In this document: positions 10,401-21,173 of the stretch, piece by piece
How the letters are laid out: every line of letters begins with the position of its first letter
Numbering within the stretch: the stretch's first letter is position 1
Made by a program: the position numbers and the translations under genes
Assembly (NCBI GenBank): GCA_026119935.1
Contig: JALRMH010000005.1
Location: 744,001 to 808,000, forward strand
Direction: 5' to 3'
DNA: 64,000 nt
From: Endothia cerciana
Taxonomy: Eukaryota; Ascomycota; Sordariomycetes; Diaporthales; Cryphonectriaceae
Notes under the pieces: generated by a model
The model's input: the letters and a program-made list of their open reading frames with translations, nothing else
Database searches by the model: none
Told to the model about the DNA's origin: nothing

Positions 10401-12650
10401 GGCGATGGCCAAAGCCGCGTCTTGTTCATGATCAAAGAAGTCATCAGCTGCGTCCGGCAACGGAGGAAGTTCATGGAGAGGTATGGCATCAACGTCACGC
10501 CACATGAAGTCTGCTACACGTTGGGTGAATCCGGCCGGTCGAGGGTGATGACGCGCCCTCAGTTCTGCCAGGGCGTCCGTTTGTTGCTGTGCTCCAGGCT
10601 GCCCATCAAACTCTGACAGAGTTTCCCAGTCGTCAGCCCGATGAGCCTCCAATGCGGCGTCCAACGCATCCTGACTGCGAAAACCGGCCTCATTGTCTGC
10701 GGAGTCGTTGCTGCCGGATGAGCTAGGTGTCCGGCCATGTACACTGGACGATGCACTCTCTGCTAGCGTGCTTGAAGGGGGTGTCATATAGTTCCATTGA
10801 GCAGTCGAGGCAGCCAAATTCGGAATAGGTCCACGAGGCGTTGCTTCTGAGGGCTCCAAGCGCTGGGCATCTCGAGAGGGCTCCGCATAAGACCAGTTAT
10901 TATGGCTCAATGGATTTACACCTCCAAGTACCTGCGGTCCGTCCGTGGCGGATCGTGGTCGCGAGGAGTGATCTTGGTCTCCGCCAGCCTCTACCAAGTC
11001 GTTCACGATTGGGCTCTTTCCTTTGCCAGAGACTTCGGACTCATCTTCAGGCCAATCCCAGCCTGATGTTCGACGCCAGCCTCCTGAATTGGACGATCCG
11101 CCTTGCTCATAAGATGCCTCGGTCTGATTTCGAGAGGCTTGGACGGTTCCGATGCCCAGCAAGTACGCCAGCTCCTCTTCGAGATTCTCTTCGCGAGCGA
11201 TGCGACGTATCTCATCCGCATCCCCCTGTGCCTGACGGTATATTCTCACGTAATTCTCCGCAGCACCACTGCTATCACGAGCGGAAAGGACGGTTTGGCT
11301 GGAAGATCCAGGCTGAGATGACTCCGCCGCAGGCCTGACAGTGTCGTCGGTCGTCTCTGCGGAAGTCCGTCGCTGTCGCACCTCGCTATCGATCCCAAGG
11401 GTATCATCCAAAGCATGTGGCCAGGAAGAGCCCCGTTCCTCCGAGTTTCCGTCAACTGCCTGCGTGCTCGTTCCATCATCTTCCTGTTCAGGGCTAGGAA
11501 AGCGGTCGATATCGCCCGGCCCCAAACCCTCGGTCGGATGCAATTGGGGCTCGACCGGTCCCAGACCTGGCACTGCATCATCTGCAGGAACAGCATTTTC
11601 TGCTGCAGCAAATGCGGCTCGCATATTTATATCCGGTTGCTGCTGAACGACGTAGTCTCGGACCAGAATGATCAGGATAAAGCAGATGATCACTAGGACA
11701 GTGATGATCTGTCCTTCCAGAACGTCGGTGGCAAAACCGCCAAGGGCGGGCGAGGCAGAGGAAAGCTTCTGCAGAAACCTGATGTCGCTCAGCAGCGTAG
11801 GCTGATGCGGAGGAGTTGGGCCAGCCATATTCTGCGCCACGGCGGAGGTGTCATCCCGTACAGCAGACCCGCCCAGGTAGAAGCTCCCGAGAAACATGCT
11901 GAGAAGTATGTTAGACAGGGGGTTGTCGGTGGTAATGTTGATACCATATAGGGATGTGGTCGTCGGGGAGGCAGCACTGCGCGACACCTGGCTCATGATG
12001 TTCTGGAAGGCGGCGGCCGTGGTGGTCTCAGCGGATAGAGGGCTCGACGGACAGGTAGCTGCACCGGGTGCCGAACCAGCGACGGAGCCCATGGCACTGG
12101 TGGCATCTGGTCTGCCCCAGACGGGACCGAAGCCCTCATCACTCAGCCAGAAAAGAGCAGACCAGACCCTCCTCATGAGATACGGAAGCCAGACGAGCCA
12201 CACCATCAGGACCAAGGCACCTCGGGCCCAGACCAGCATATTCCGAAAGATGTACTTGGCGATGTGGCTGACGAAGACGTACGCGGGGACAGTCTTGGGC
12301 ATGTTGGGAGCGTAGAGCTTGGTGAAGCGGAACGGAGTCTTGCAGAGCTCGCAGTGCTTCTTCTGGGAGTGCGACAACCACTCCATGAGGCAGTCCTGGT
12401 GGACATATTTTATGCTGCCACTGCACTTGCAGGGATAGAACAGAGGCTCTTCAGGAGTGCCATCCCCCCTACATATGCGACAGGTGTCGGGGTCTGACTG
12501 CGAGGCGGCATCCTGGGCGGTCGAATGCGACTGGGGATGTCTGGAAGGGTTCGGTCTCGATGCCGTGTCGTGTTGGTCTGTGTCAGGCGCAGAGGCCCGC
12601 CGCCGCCTCTGCTGAAAGGCCAACGCCTCGATGGTATGGTCTTGGTCCAT
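7434..12650 (-). CDS. SSM4: Doa10/SSM4-type RING-CH ubiquitin-protein ligase of the ER (ERAD-C)
   Basis: Large multispanning E3 ligase of the endoplasmic reticulum/inner nuclear membrane that ubiquitinates misfolded and short-lived proteins with Ubc6/Ubc7-type E2s. The N-terminus carries a C4HC3 RING-CH finger: Cys57, Cys60, Cys74, Cys76, His84, Cys87, Cys100 and Cys103. A long low-complexity cytosolic region (roughly 330-750) precedes about a dozen further membrane segments, including the conserved TEB4/Doa10 core (PIAGLFQNALFCAFLVSITL; HPVRDVLERNVTTQLRKI; PLAVKFFRPSDGLHAMYTWWFRR). The frame is open throughout, but 9158-9214 is almost certainly a 57-bp intron: donor GTAAGTG and acceptor CTTCAG flank it, and removal joins GVL directly to YFIRDPDD as in the family. 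The spliced product is about 1719 residues, the unspliced reading 1738. The C-terminus ends with the conserved LIGERLHNF element. Confidence 0.93.
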   Translation of the reverse strand: MDQDHTIEALAFQQRRRRASAPDTDQHDTASRPNPSRHPQSHSTAQDAASQSDPDTCRICRGDGTPEEPLFYPCKCSGSIKYVHQDCLMEWLSHSQKKHCELCKTPFRFTKLYAPNMPKTVPAYVFVSHIAKYIFRNMLVWARGALVLMVWLVWLPYLMRRVWSALFWLSDEGFGPVWGRPDATSAMGSVAGSAPGAATCPSSPLSAETTTAAAFQNIMSQVSRSAASPTTTSLYGINITTDNPLSNILLSMFLGSFYLGGSAVRDDTSAVAQNMAGPTPPHQPTLLSDIRFLQKLSSASPALGGFATDVLEGQIITVLVIICFILIILVRDYVVQQQPDINMRAAFAAAENAVPADDAVPGLGPVEPQLHPTEGLGPGDIDRFPSPEQEDDGTSTQAVDGNSEERGSSWPHALDDTLGIDSEVRQRRTSAETTDDTVRPAAESSQPGSSSQTVLSARDSSGAAENYVRIYRQAQGDADEIRRIAREENLEEELAYLLGIGTVQASRNQTEASYEQGGSSNSGGWRRTSGWDWPEDESEVSGKGKSPIVNDLVEAGGDQDHSSRPRSATDGPQVLGGVNPLSHNNWSYAEPSRDAQRLEPSEATPRGPIPNLAASTAQWNYMTPPSSTLAESASSSVHGRTPSSSGSNDSADNEAGFRSQDALDAALEAHRADDWETLSEFDGQPGAQQQTDALAELRARHHPRPAGFTQRVADFMWRDVDAIPLHELPPLPDAADDFFDHEQDAALAIADNRPQLQEQDQEVMAAAAAAGIDAEAEAIDDAEDLEGILELLGMRGPIAGLFQNALFCAFLVSITLFIGVFVPYNLGRFTIWLLANPIRPVRMVFSISSFVQDFAMLVGGFASTLVFGALNGLVSFFRPDASQLVMIRSLVQRSWVLMENAGVRLRDCGIVDLSFCSAEELRNFSIVSHVALLTLKGQAAAVLAAFGQCLLFIFGGQYSTKMAEVVAQTAAASSLIWQGLKDLPSLFAFPSSWVIDFGASETAVSLSPELASWGAMDRLWAILGGYIAMCVATATYLGRGTPIAGRLGQEWEATFIDVLVQASGVMKVILIIGIEMLIFPLYCGLLLDVALLPLFEDTTIMSRAMFTVNYPLTSIFVHWFVGTGYMFHFALFVSMCRKIMRKGVLCKCTQLYVGSSPATDNAPSDFIRDPDDAEFHPVRDVLERNVTTQLRKILFSAFVYGALVIVCLGGVVWALSYGFQNVLPIYYSSNEPVLEFPIDLLFYNFLMPLAVKFFRPSDGLHAMYTWWFRRLARTLRLTWFLFGERRIDEEGTLGLTSDSPSRALPFWKRLFLEVDGQAVVPKTWKDTFEGGHAKPAPPLSRDLLRTLDTDKAHLVRTGQLIPDGRFVRAPASDQVKIPKGERVFFDVSEHNKRQDGKPDQPTTDLYSTNTYQFVYIPPNFRLRIFLFILFIWLFAAATGVGFTIIPLVFGRNMFRLFIPCDVRTNDIYAFSIGLYMLGSIFYLGFRIGYIYNKARHWLHSTAATLLDQETLQRAAAVATRTAKLVYSYFFLLVVFPFMVSSLMELYILIPLDTYMYGSVVSNTNADAAVLPRHTVRVMQSWTIGVIYLKLAARFVVHWHRDSRLAAAIRAVLRHGWLEPDVKVLTRAFVVPGLTLWLAAVFGPLMFAKTLIRYIAGSEADTPTNAAVVLVYRFCFAAALLCAVALAIMRSIFGVFRSWRVRIKDEAYLIGERLHNFSSPQQAMRETERERRRTRVGWE

Positions 12651-14382
12651 GTCGTCGTGTGTCGGTCGGGGGGCAACGCCCCGGAACAGTGAGCGACAAC
12701 GATTATGGTTTGTTCATAGGATAGCGTGGCGGCTCCAGCAGTGGAGGGTCGAGGACTGCTGACAAGGGTTCGGGGATGGCAAGGCGAGGAGGTTGTTAGG
12801 TACCGTGCGTTAGCAGGGATCGTGCGCGTCGCCGGTCGGATGGGTGTTCAATGTCGGGACGTCGTGTTGGTGCCCAGCGAGGCTGAGGCCAGGGCGTGTA
12901 GGAAGAGGACTCGAACGAAATGCCCGGGTCGTCTCGGTCGGCGGCTGACGTCTAGGGTGGTGAACGGAGCGCCGCTTAGTCAGAAGGAACGGGCTGACTG
13001 CGGATGGGGATAGGGTTGAGCGGGTTTCCAGGTGGAAAAGACAAGTTGAAGAATTCGAGAGCGTGCAGGAGATGGTTGACAGATGGTGTTGGCGGCTAAC
13101 AGTCCTGGGGAAACAAAGACTGGGCTGTTGGTTGTATGGTTTACAGGCGACGAGCTGGGAAGTGAAGGACCAGATTCGGAGGAGGAAGTCTCTCATAGTA
13201 CAAGAGAAGTCGGATGAGGGACGGTTTGCTATCTCCGAGGTCCTCCTTATCGATAAGCCTCATCAGGCAACCAACAAGAATCATGCATGCGAAGCATTCA
13301 CATCGGAACCCTTCACCATACCTTGTGCGGGATACAGGAGCAGAGGGCAAGACATGTTTTTTGAGTCCTGCAGCCTGCTCTGTTGTTGCCTTTACATATC
13401 GTATTTTTTTTCTTCTCCTTCTTCTTCTCCTTCTTCTTCTTTCTTGTCCTCCTCAGAGCTCAAATAGTGTCAAACACTGTTCCGTCAACTCGATATGCGA
13501 GTCTGTCCAGCTAGGAAAAAGACAGGAAAATGACGGGGCTGGCTGCCTTTGAAGTCACCTGCAGCCTAGGAAGCATACAGTACATTCCTTGCCTGCCACC
13601 TACCCATAATGATGTATGTCTCGGGGGAGGTGGCGCGCAAGCCACAGATGGGATACCGTGGTGGAACATCCACAGTAAACTAGAAGCGAAGATACCGGCT
13701 TGATGGGTCTCAATGACGTGACCCCACCGTTGAGCTAAGAAGGACAGGCCGGTCCTCTAACTACATCCTATGTCTCCTTGGTCCAAGATACATCTTGGCA
13801 CGGTGATGGAGACAGGACATGAAATTTGATGTCAACATGGGATATAATGAGACAAGGCGCATGAGTTGGGAGATGCCAGCCTCTGGTTCTCGACCTGTGT
13901 TGACCTTCTGCTGGCTTTGATATCGCGTGGGAAGCCCCTTGACGGCCACAGCGGCATACGTGCTAAGGGTGCCTCTGTAGCCCGTGCACTGACAGGGGGC
14001 CCACTATTCCAGCTCTCCACTGGCGCCTCTGACGTCCGAGCTAACCTTGCACCTTGTTTTCTTGGTCGCGACGGATCCCCTCCCAGATATCACATCTTCT
14101 GTCCTGGACACAAAGATCCTGCTCTGCCTCTTCCACCTGATATCCAACGATCCTGCATAAGGGAGCTTGGTGGTGTCTTTCTCGCAGGGAAGAGAACTCA
14201 TTTCTCAGGTCTCTCTTGCTGCTGTCTCGAACCTGCGTCATCCGACAAGGCACTGCCTGACTCGACGTTGCTGAGACAACCCAGCATCTATCTTCCAGGC
14301 ATCTTGACACCCACCTCGGCGAGGAGAGCATTCATTTCAGCAGTCTTCGTCGTCTGGGCCCGGTGCTGACCGCCGCCCCATC
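12651..14382. other. Divergent intergenic region between Doa10 and the Ala/Ser-rich protein gene
   Basis: Promoters of two divergent genes. It includes a TTC/TCC-rich pyrimidine tract (13410-13447), typical of fungal 5' leaders, and a 168-codon open frame at 13866-14369 that has no motif and runs into the leader of the gene starting at 14383. I see no supported gene. Confidence 0.5.
13410..13447. repeat. Imperfect (TTC)n / pyrimidine tract
   Basis: Repeated TTC and TCC units, about 38 bases, in the intergenic region between two divergent genes. Confidence 0.85.
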
Positions 14383-17300
14383 ATGGAGAAAGCAAATGGG
14401 GCCCTCAACGGCTCGCCAAAGGCCAACGGTATCACCTCTTCAATGAACGGCCATGCGACCTCTTCTGCGAGGAAACCAACGCGGAAACAGAGACGGGGTT
14501 TCTTGTCTCGGAGCTTCAGCATAACTGCCAGGTACCTCATGACCCTGTCTACACGCCCACCTGGGCCTTATCACGTCCCGGGCACACCAACACTGACTGC
14601 TGTGGTACTAGGTTGCTCACCTGGTTCTCCATCATAACCGTCCTCTTCCGCTGTCCCGCAACCCTCGATCAGTGCACCGAAGAGTCGCCTCGGATCTGCA
14701 AGCCATACTTCCAGCTCAAGCACGCCGTCTCACCCCATCTCGAGCCCTACTACGACACCTATGCCGCCCCTTACATCGAGATAGCCAGGCCGTACTACGA
14801 GACTGTCGACCAGAGGGTCCTGACACCCTCTTGGGCATACGCGACCAAGTATGGCGGCCCGCGTATTGCGCAGGCCCAGGCGTTCGGCCAGGCTCAGTGG
14901 GAGAACAATATCCAGCCGGAATTGTCCAAATACCAGGCTCTTGCCAAGGTCAAGTACGACCAGAGCCTGGCTCCCCACGTCGAACAGGTCTCCTCCGCCG
15001 TCGCACCATACTATGCTATTGCCAGGGCGAACGCCCTGCAGACGTACCAGGACCTGCTTCTGCCGAGCTATGTCTTTGTCCAGCCTTACGTCCAGCAAGG
15101 TTATACCACCGCGTCCGTGTTCGCTACCGAGACTGCCATCCCTTCCGCTGCCTGGGCTTGGAACAAGACCTACATCTTTCTCGATGGCACAGTCTGGCCT
15201 CAGCTCCGGTTCCTCTACACGGAAAACGTTGAGCCTCAGTTGCTCAAAATCGGTCAAAGACTCGGCCGCTACAATTCGAGCAACACTCACAAGACGGGTG
15301 AGGCTATTACAAGGTATGTCAGTTCCTCAGGAAATGAGCCACAGCGTTGGGCTAAGGCAGGTGAAGCAGTGCTGCAGCAAAAGCTGCCTCAACCATCACG
15401 GGAGTGACACCGGTCGCATCTTCTGCCTCTGCTACCCCGGCTTCTAATGATGCAGTGACCTCGACCACCGAGCCCAACTCTTCAGATGCTGCCCCGCCCA
15501 GCTCCGAGGAGGCCGCAGCCCATACCGAATCACTGACCGAGAAGATCAAGGAGGGAGAGATATCTGCTCCGGAGCCTTCGCCAGACGAGAGCGACGTGCG
15601 GAGGACTGCACGAGAAACCGTCGCGGAAGACTTGAAGGCTTGGCAGGAAAAATACGCGCAAGCTGCTGATGAGGGGGCGGCCGAGATAGACGATCGCATC
15701 GATGAGATCTCCAAGCGTATGATCGACCGTCAGGCTCAGGCCATGGGTAGATCGCTTGTCAAGCAATTGCAAGAATCCGTGGACGCCGAGGTGAAGACCC
15801 TGAAGGCGGATATTGTGCAGATCATTAGCACAGCCAAGGCAGGCACGGAAGCACCTGAGAGCGCCCTGGAGCAGATCAACTCTGCAGTAAGGAGGGCTGG
15901 CCTGGAGATCAAGGACAAATCGCAGGACGTGCGCAGCTGGTCAGAGAACTACGAGAAGGAACTCCAGGCTACCGTCATCAAGGCGGCTGAGAATCACTTC
16001 AAGATTCTCGAGGGCATCCGCGATCTGGCCCTGCAAAAGATCGGCATGAAATGGGCCTGGATGGACGGAGTCACCTACAAGGATTGGGCCAAGTATCATC
16101 AGCTCAGGAGCCGCTTCGACGAATGGGAGGGCGATCTCAAGGACCTCGTTACCTCCCATCCCGGCCTACAGGCCGCTGAGGATGAGGGCCGCGCTGTCGA
16201 AAGTCTGGCTATGAACCTGGCTCAAATCGCAGCCAAGCAGCTCGCCACCCTTAAACAGGTCGCGGGTTGGAAGCTCGCAGTTCAAGATGATTCCGATAAC
16301 TTCGATCCGGAATCAACGCGGCTTGCAGCTGAAGAGGCTTCCGTGGCGAAAGCAGAGGCAGGCGAGTCGGAGGGCGAGTCGGAGGACTCAGAAGCCGACA
16401 GTCCCGCAGATGAATCTGCTGCTGCCGAGACGACCGAGACTGTTATCAGCGACGACGAGGCGGCCTCTTCGTCTATCGCTCCAGGTCAGGCGGCTGAAGA
16501 AGCCGAAGACACACCCGACCTTGCATCGACTATCATCTTGGAAGAGACGCCAGTAATCTTTGAGAACACCACCGAGGCAACCGAGTCTGCTGAGCCGGCT
16601 CCCGTCCAGCTGCCGGCCGATGAAGTCGCGGAACCTATCGACGATGCCAAGTCTGCTGCTGATGGGCCAGAAAGTTCGGAGACTACCGCCTCTGTCAAGC
16701 CCGCGTTCCTAGGAGCGGCAGCTCAGTCCGTACCCAGCCGTCAGCCCATTCTGGACGACGATGATGACACCTTTGCAGCTGCCGGAAGCATCATCTCTGC
16801 CATGCAGTCGGATGTCCCAGCTACTATTTCTTCGGCTGCTTCATCAGCCTATTCGGCAGCCATGTCTGGAGCCGCTGAACGGTACTCTCAGGCACTTTCA
16901 TTAGTTTCGGCCCAAGTTTCAGGTACACCGAAGCCGGCGCGAGAGGAGCTGCTGGCATCAGTGACTTCCGCCTACGGCAACGCTGTCGCGGCGGCAAGCT
17001 CACGCCTTGATGCTGCCCTTAGTGCTGCATCCGGGGTCTTCTCGACTACGACTACCAACGCTCTACCCGCTTTGCCCACCCTCGCAGACTGGGCCCGAGT
17101 TGAGTCTATTGCTGCACAGCGACTGAGTGAGGGTCAAGCCTGGGCTCAAGAGCAGTACGAAAGCGCCAAGGTCGCAATCGGTCTCGCCACCCCGACGCCC
17201 ACCGATATATCCGGCACTGCTTCCTCCATCGCTTCCGTTGCCGGCGAGTCACTGGCTGCGGCCACTGCTGCCGCCGGCGCGAATGCCGAGTGGTTGCTTC

Positions 17301-18019
17301 AGAATGCCCAGCACAACTACTATGCTGGGCTCGGCCTTGCTCAGGCGCGTTACTCCGAGTTTCTGGCTGCTGCCTCGAGTGCTCTGAGCTCCGTGACAGC
17401 GACGCCAACGCCGACCGATCTCGTCGGGACCCTCTCATCAGCCGCTTCTGTCGCTAGTGAGTCCGCGGCCTCCGCGGCCTCTGTCGCCGGGGAGAATGCT
17501 AGCTCGATCGCAGCTGCTGGCTACGACAGCGCTGCATCAGCGGCCGGTGCTGCAGGTACCTTTGCTTCAGAGAGCTGGGATGCGGTGGTCGACCAGCTCA
17601 GTGCCCAAATCTACGGCCAGCCTACGCCGACTGCTTGGTATTCGAGCTTGTACAGCGCCGCCGGTGACTACGCTGCGTCTGCGACCGAGGTACTCGGAGG
17701 CAGCGCTGAGGCTGTCACTAGCGAAGCAGGCGAGTATGCCGAGGCCGTCACTAGCGCAGCGGGCGACTATGCTGCTGCTGCTTCAAACAAAGCTTCTGAA
17801 CAGTACGTTGTCGTCAGCAGCATACTGTCGGAGCTCCTCGTCGGCAAGGAACCGACATTTAGTGAGAGCGTCTATTCACGCCTCGCTGGGGCATACTCTG
17901 TGGCTGCTTCCTCAGCGAGTGGCTTTGCCAGCGCTGCTTCCGATACGGTTTCGAGCGTGGCTGCAGATGCAACTGAAGCGGTCAAGGAGGCGACGCAGAA
18001 CGTCAGAGATGAACTCTGA
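14383..18019 (+). CDS. Membrane-anchored, Ala/Ser-repeat protein of the family mislabelled 'HOXA13'
   Basis: Three exons (14383-14531, 14612-15313, 15370-18019) give 1166 residues. Intron 1 (80 bp) has donor GTACCT, CTGAC branch and CTAG acceptor; intron 2 (56 bp) has donor GTATGT and acceptor AGCAG at 15369, since the earlier CAG at 15360 would run into TGA. A basic N-terminus (RKPTRKQRRGF) precedes one hydrophobic segment at residues 51-63, then a conserved Tyr/Pro/Ala-rich region with repeated PYYD/PYIE-like units (about 75-290), a charged helical region (about 330-480), an acidic Ser/Glu linker and a long Ala/Ser-rich tail with TPTPTD spacers. I recall fungal relatives carrying the database title 'transcription factor hoxa13'; no homeodomain is present, so that name should not be used functionally. 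The layout suggests a signal-anchored protein with amphipathic, perilipin-like helices. Function unknown. Confidence 0.8.
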
Positions 18020-18984
18020 ATTCGCTGATCGGCATAAAGACAAGTTGGTCGCCCTCGATCGGACCCAGCCAGAGACGGGACAAGGCCCGGTTTCAGCGAG
18101 AAATCTTTCCGTCTCAAACACGATGGTATGACCAACACCAATGGTTATATATGATCGAGCGGCGGCGGAAGGAACGAGCGAACAACACACGGCTGTGTAG
18201 ATGTCTCGTTGAGCGCGACTGGAAGAAACGGAAGGCCTTGATAAAAGTGCCACAGGTTGGTAACGGCCCTAAGGAAACAAAGAATCTAGTGGAGACCCTC
18301 GTTCTATTTATACCCGATTCCTTTCGTGCGTGTCGAGAGCACGCCTGTTGGTCTGCTTACATCGCGGGTCTTTCTGGGGCTCACTCGTCATTCTCCCGGT
18401 AATCAACTCACCAAGGCTTCGAGTTCGATAGCCGACACAAGAATTACTGGTTGGAAGATGCCGTTCTAACGTACATTCGGTGGGTTTTGTGTCATTATAG
18501 CGGTTTTTCTTTGCCTTCACCGCCCGGCGTTATGCTTCATGTAGTTCTCGGATATACGAGCGATGCTGTTTCTCTGCTTCCTTTGCCCGGAACATATGTG
18601 TTTATTGGTCATAGCAACTAAGAAAATACGGGCACCTTTATCATCCCAGGTGGCCTGATTCTCGTCAATGTGGCAGTCCTCATCACGTTGCAGCTTGATG
18701 TGCTTGATAGCGGAGCACGCAATTGGCTTCCTCACTGACGACACGCTTGGAGATGCCGACGCGAACCACCACCATGACCTCCGATTTGTAAGTCCGCCGG
18801 GTCTTCAACCATGAGCGTGTCTCCTATATCTTGGGGCTGTGGTTATGTTAGATGTCCTGGCCGTGCCTAGTTAGTGAACCCTATTATGACTTCCTCGCTA
18901 TCTGTTAGCTGCTGAGGTCCTACCTGCTCGATCTCAAACACCCAAGGACCTGCTTAGTTTCCCGTCTAGGTAGTGGATCCCGAC
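18020..18984. other. Intergenic before the FAD monooxygenase gene
   Basis: No supported gene. Presumed 3' flank of the preceding gene and promoter of the monooxygenase. Confidence 0.45.
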
Positions 18985-20408
18985 ATGGGCAGCGTACTCT
19001 CCACTAAGCCCACCGTGGCCGCCGATGATCATGAAACCACTACTGCCGGCCCCAAGAAGCTTAGGGTCGCAGTCGTAGGCGGGGGCCCGGGAGGACTGGC
19101 AACGGCCATCGCGCTGTCGAAGATCCCCAACGTCGACGTGCACGTCTACGAGAAGGACAGGGTCCTCCGCGAGGTGGGCGCGGGCATCAACATCGGGCCC
19201 AACTCGTGGAACGTCCTGGAGCTGCTCGGCGTGGCGGACAGCCTCGTCAGCGGGCACCAGAGCAGCGTGGTGCTGAACATGAACGGCCGCACGGGGGAGG
19301 AGCTCCACCGCATGGTCCGCCCGGGCGACCCGGCGTGGCCTGCGGGCGGCTGGAAGGCCCGCCCGACGGTCCGCACGCAGCGCACCAAGCTGCAGTCCGC
19401 GCTGCTGGCGCATGTGGCGCCCGGGGCCATCAGGCTGTCCAAGAAGCTGTCGGGGATCGCCGACCTAGGCGACGGCGAGGGCGGGGGGGTGGAGCTGACC
19501 TTCGCGGACGGGTCGAGGGAGGTGGCGGACCTGGTCGTCGGCGCCGACGGGATCCGCTCCGTCGTCCGCGACTGCGCGTGGTCGGACTACCAGATCGCCT
19601 TCACCGGCACGACCATCTGGCGCGCTCTGCTGCCGCTCGGGGACCTGACCGCCCTGGACGAGAGGTTCGCCACCAGCGGGTGGTGGCACCTGCCGACGTC
19701 GCACGTGTACTTCTCGCCCGTGGGCGAGGGGCTGGGCGAGATCGCGTCGAGGGAGTACCAGGACCCGGCGGTGCACAGCGCGAGCAAGGTCGTCTGGGGC
19801 GTGCCGGTCACGAATGAGCATGTCGAGTCGCACTTCAAGGTAAATAATGCTCGCCCCCGCCCCCGCCCCCCACCAAAACCTCGGGGCGAAGAGAGCTGAC
19901 GGTAGTGCCTCTCCAGGAATATCTCCCCCAGATCCAAGCAGCCCTGAAGAAGATCCCCGACGGCGCCTGGCGGGAGTTCGCCGCGTTCGCGGGGCCAGAG
20001 CTGTCGCAGCTCACGGCATGGAACAATAAAGTCGTCCTCGTCGGCGACTCGTCCCACGCACTCTCGGGGGCGTTCGGCTCCGGCGCTGGCTTTGCCATGG
20101 AGGACGGCTGGGTGATCGCGCAGGCATTGCAGCACTTCAACAACGACATAGGTAAGGCGTTGCCGCTCTTCGATAGGATCCGCGTGCCGTATTATCATCG
20201 TATGTATGAACACCTGAGTGCTGAGGCAGCAAAGAGGGCTGCGAAGCTTGCGGAGCTGGAGGTTGGCCCGCGCGGGTTGACGGAGGAGGAAAGGGTCAGG
20301 GTGAAGATTATCCGGGACGGAAAGGACATGAGCTGGATCTATCAGAATCATATTGGGCGGGTGTGGGAAAGTGCTTTAGCTGAGAACGCTGGGGAACCGT
20401 CCTCATAA
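18985..20408 (+). CDS. FAD-dependent aromatic-type monooxygenase (salicylate hydroxylase-like)
   Basis: Flavoprotein monooxygenase of the group A (p-hydroxybenzoate/salicylate hydroxylase) fold, predicted to hydroxylate an aromatic or polyketide substrate with NAD(P)H and O2. Exons 18985-19839 and 19917-20408 join across a 77-bp intron (donor GTAAAT, CTGAC branch, CTCCAG acceptor) to give 448 residues. The three diagnostic motifs are present and intact: the dinucleotide-binding GGGPGG (residues 32-37), the DG motif VVGADGIRS, and the FAD-ribityl GD motif VLVGDSSHALSGAFGSGAG. The start is the ATG at 18985 (MGSVLSTKP); nothing upstream in frame begins with ATG. Exon 1 is extremely GC-rich, unlike the AT-rich flanks. 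Its next neighbours are a broken HET-like gene and a broken P450, so it may be the surviving member of an accessory or secondary-metabolism block. Substrate is not predictable. Confidence 0.88.
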
Positions 20409-21173
20409 GGTAGACGTTGAGCGGTGTGTTCTAGATCGACCTACAGTATAGACCATAAAAATAGATAGCTCACTGGGCTGCGTCTCATAGCAGCCACGAG
20501 GTGCCAGTTCCAATGATACCTACACAGCTATCCAATCCACCTGCCGTTACCAACCCTCGATTCCACCTGCTATAGTAATACAAACTTTATCGCTATTACT
20601 CCATGCATACCAACAGGTCCGTATAGGCATCTAAAGCTATTCCCAGTCTTCCGCAAAGCTGGAAGGACTGCTGAAAGCCGGCGGCTGTAAATACTACTTT
20701 ATGATTGTTGCATCAATCTCAAAACTGATATGCTACTAACATGCTTGTGAACCTGTGACATCTGGCTTGCGCAATCAGTTCCCTCTTACAAACTAATCTG
20801 TCTATAGATGCTCTTCCTTAAGATCCCGAGTATAACGCAAGACATGATCCTATTGTAAGAAGTTCAACAGTTTCAGACTAGCAGTCTCGTGGACCGAAGC
20901 ATATGCGGAGAGGAAAGTCAGCCTGGGCTCACTGTATGGCTTTCTTTGGATGCGATGGCGCCCCTCTCTGTAAAGTACAGCCTGGGAAGACTCCTCGCCC
21001 AATATCGTGCCATAAAAGGATGGATAGACGTGGTTGGTGCAAGTTATTAGAGCCGAATGTGGAGATTCCAGGAGTTCTAGCTCTGTAAGAAAGAGCCCGT
21101 CTGCGTCATCCGGGATCACAAGCTACGATCGGAAAACTTCACATTCGCCAAATTTAGACTCCTGACAGAAGCG
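20409..21173. other. AT-richer intergenic stretch before the HET-like pseudogene
   Basis: Base composition falls visibly compared with the preceding gene. The missing N-terminal half of the HET-like gene would be expected here, but I could not find a HET signature in any frame. Confidence 0.4.

Noticed and set aside
13866..14369. 168-codon frame just before the Ala/Ser-rich gene
   Set aside because: Ends 14 bases before the real ATG and has no motif; more likely 5' leader.
14383..18019. Homeobox transcription factor identity suggested by the family's database title
   Set aside because: No homeodomain helix-turn-helix is visible; the sequence instead has a membrane anchor and Ala/Ser repeats.
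18410..18450. Possible tRNA T-arm (TTCGAGTTCGATAG)
   Set aside because: No acceptor stem, D-arm or anticodon arm could be paired around it. No convincing tRNA was found elsewhere by eye; tRNAscan-SE would settle this.
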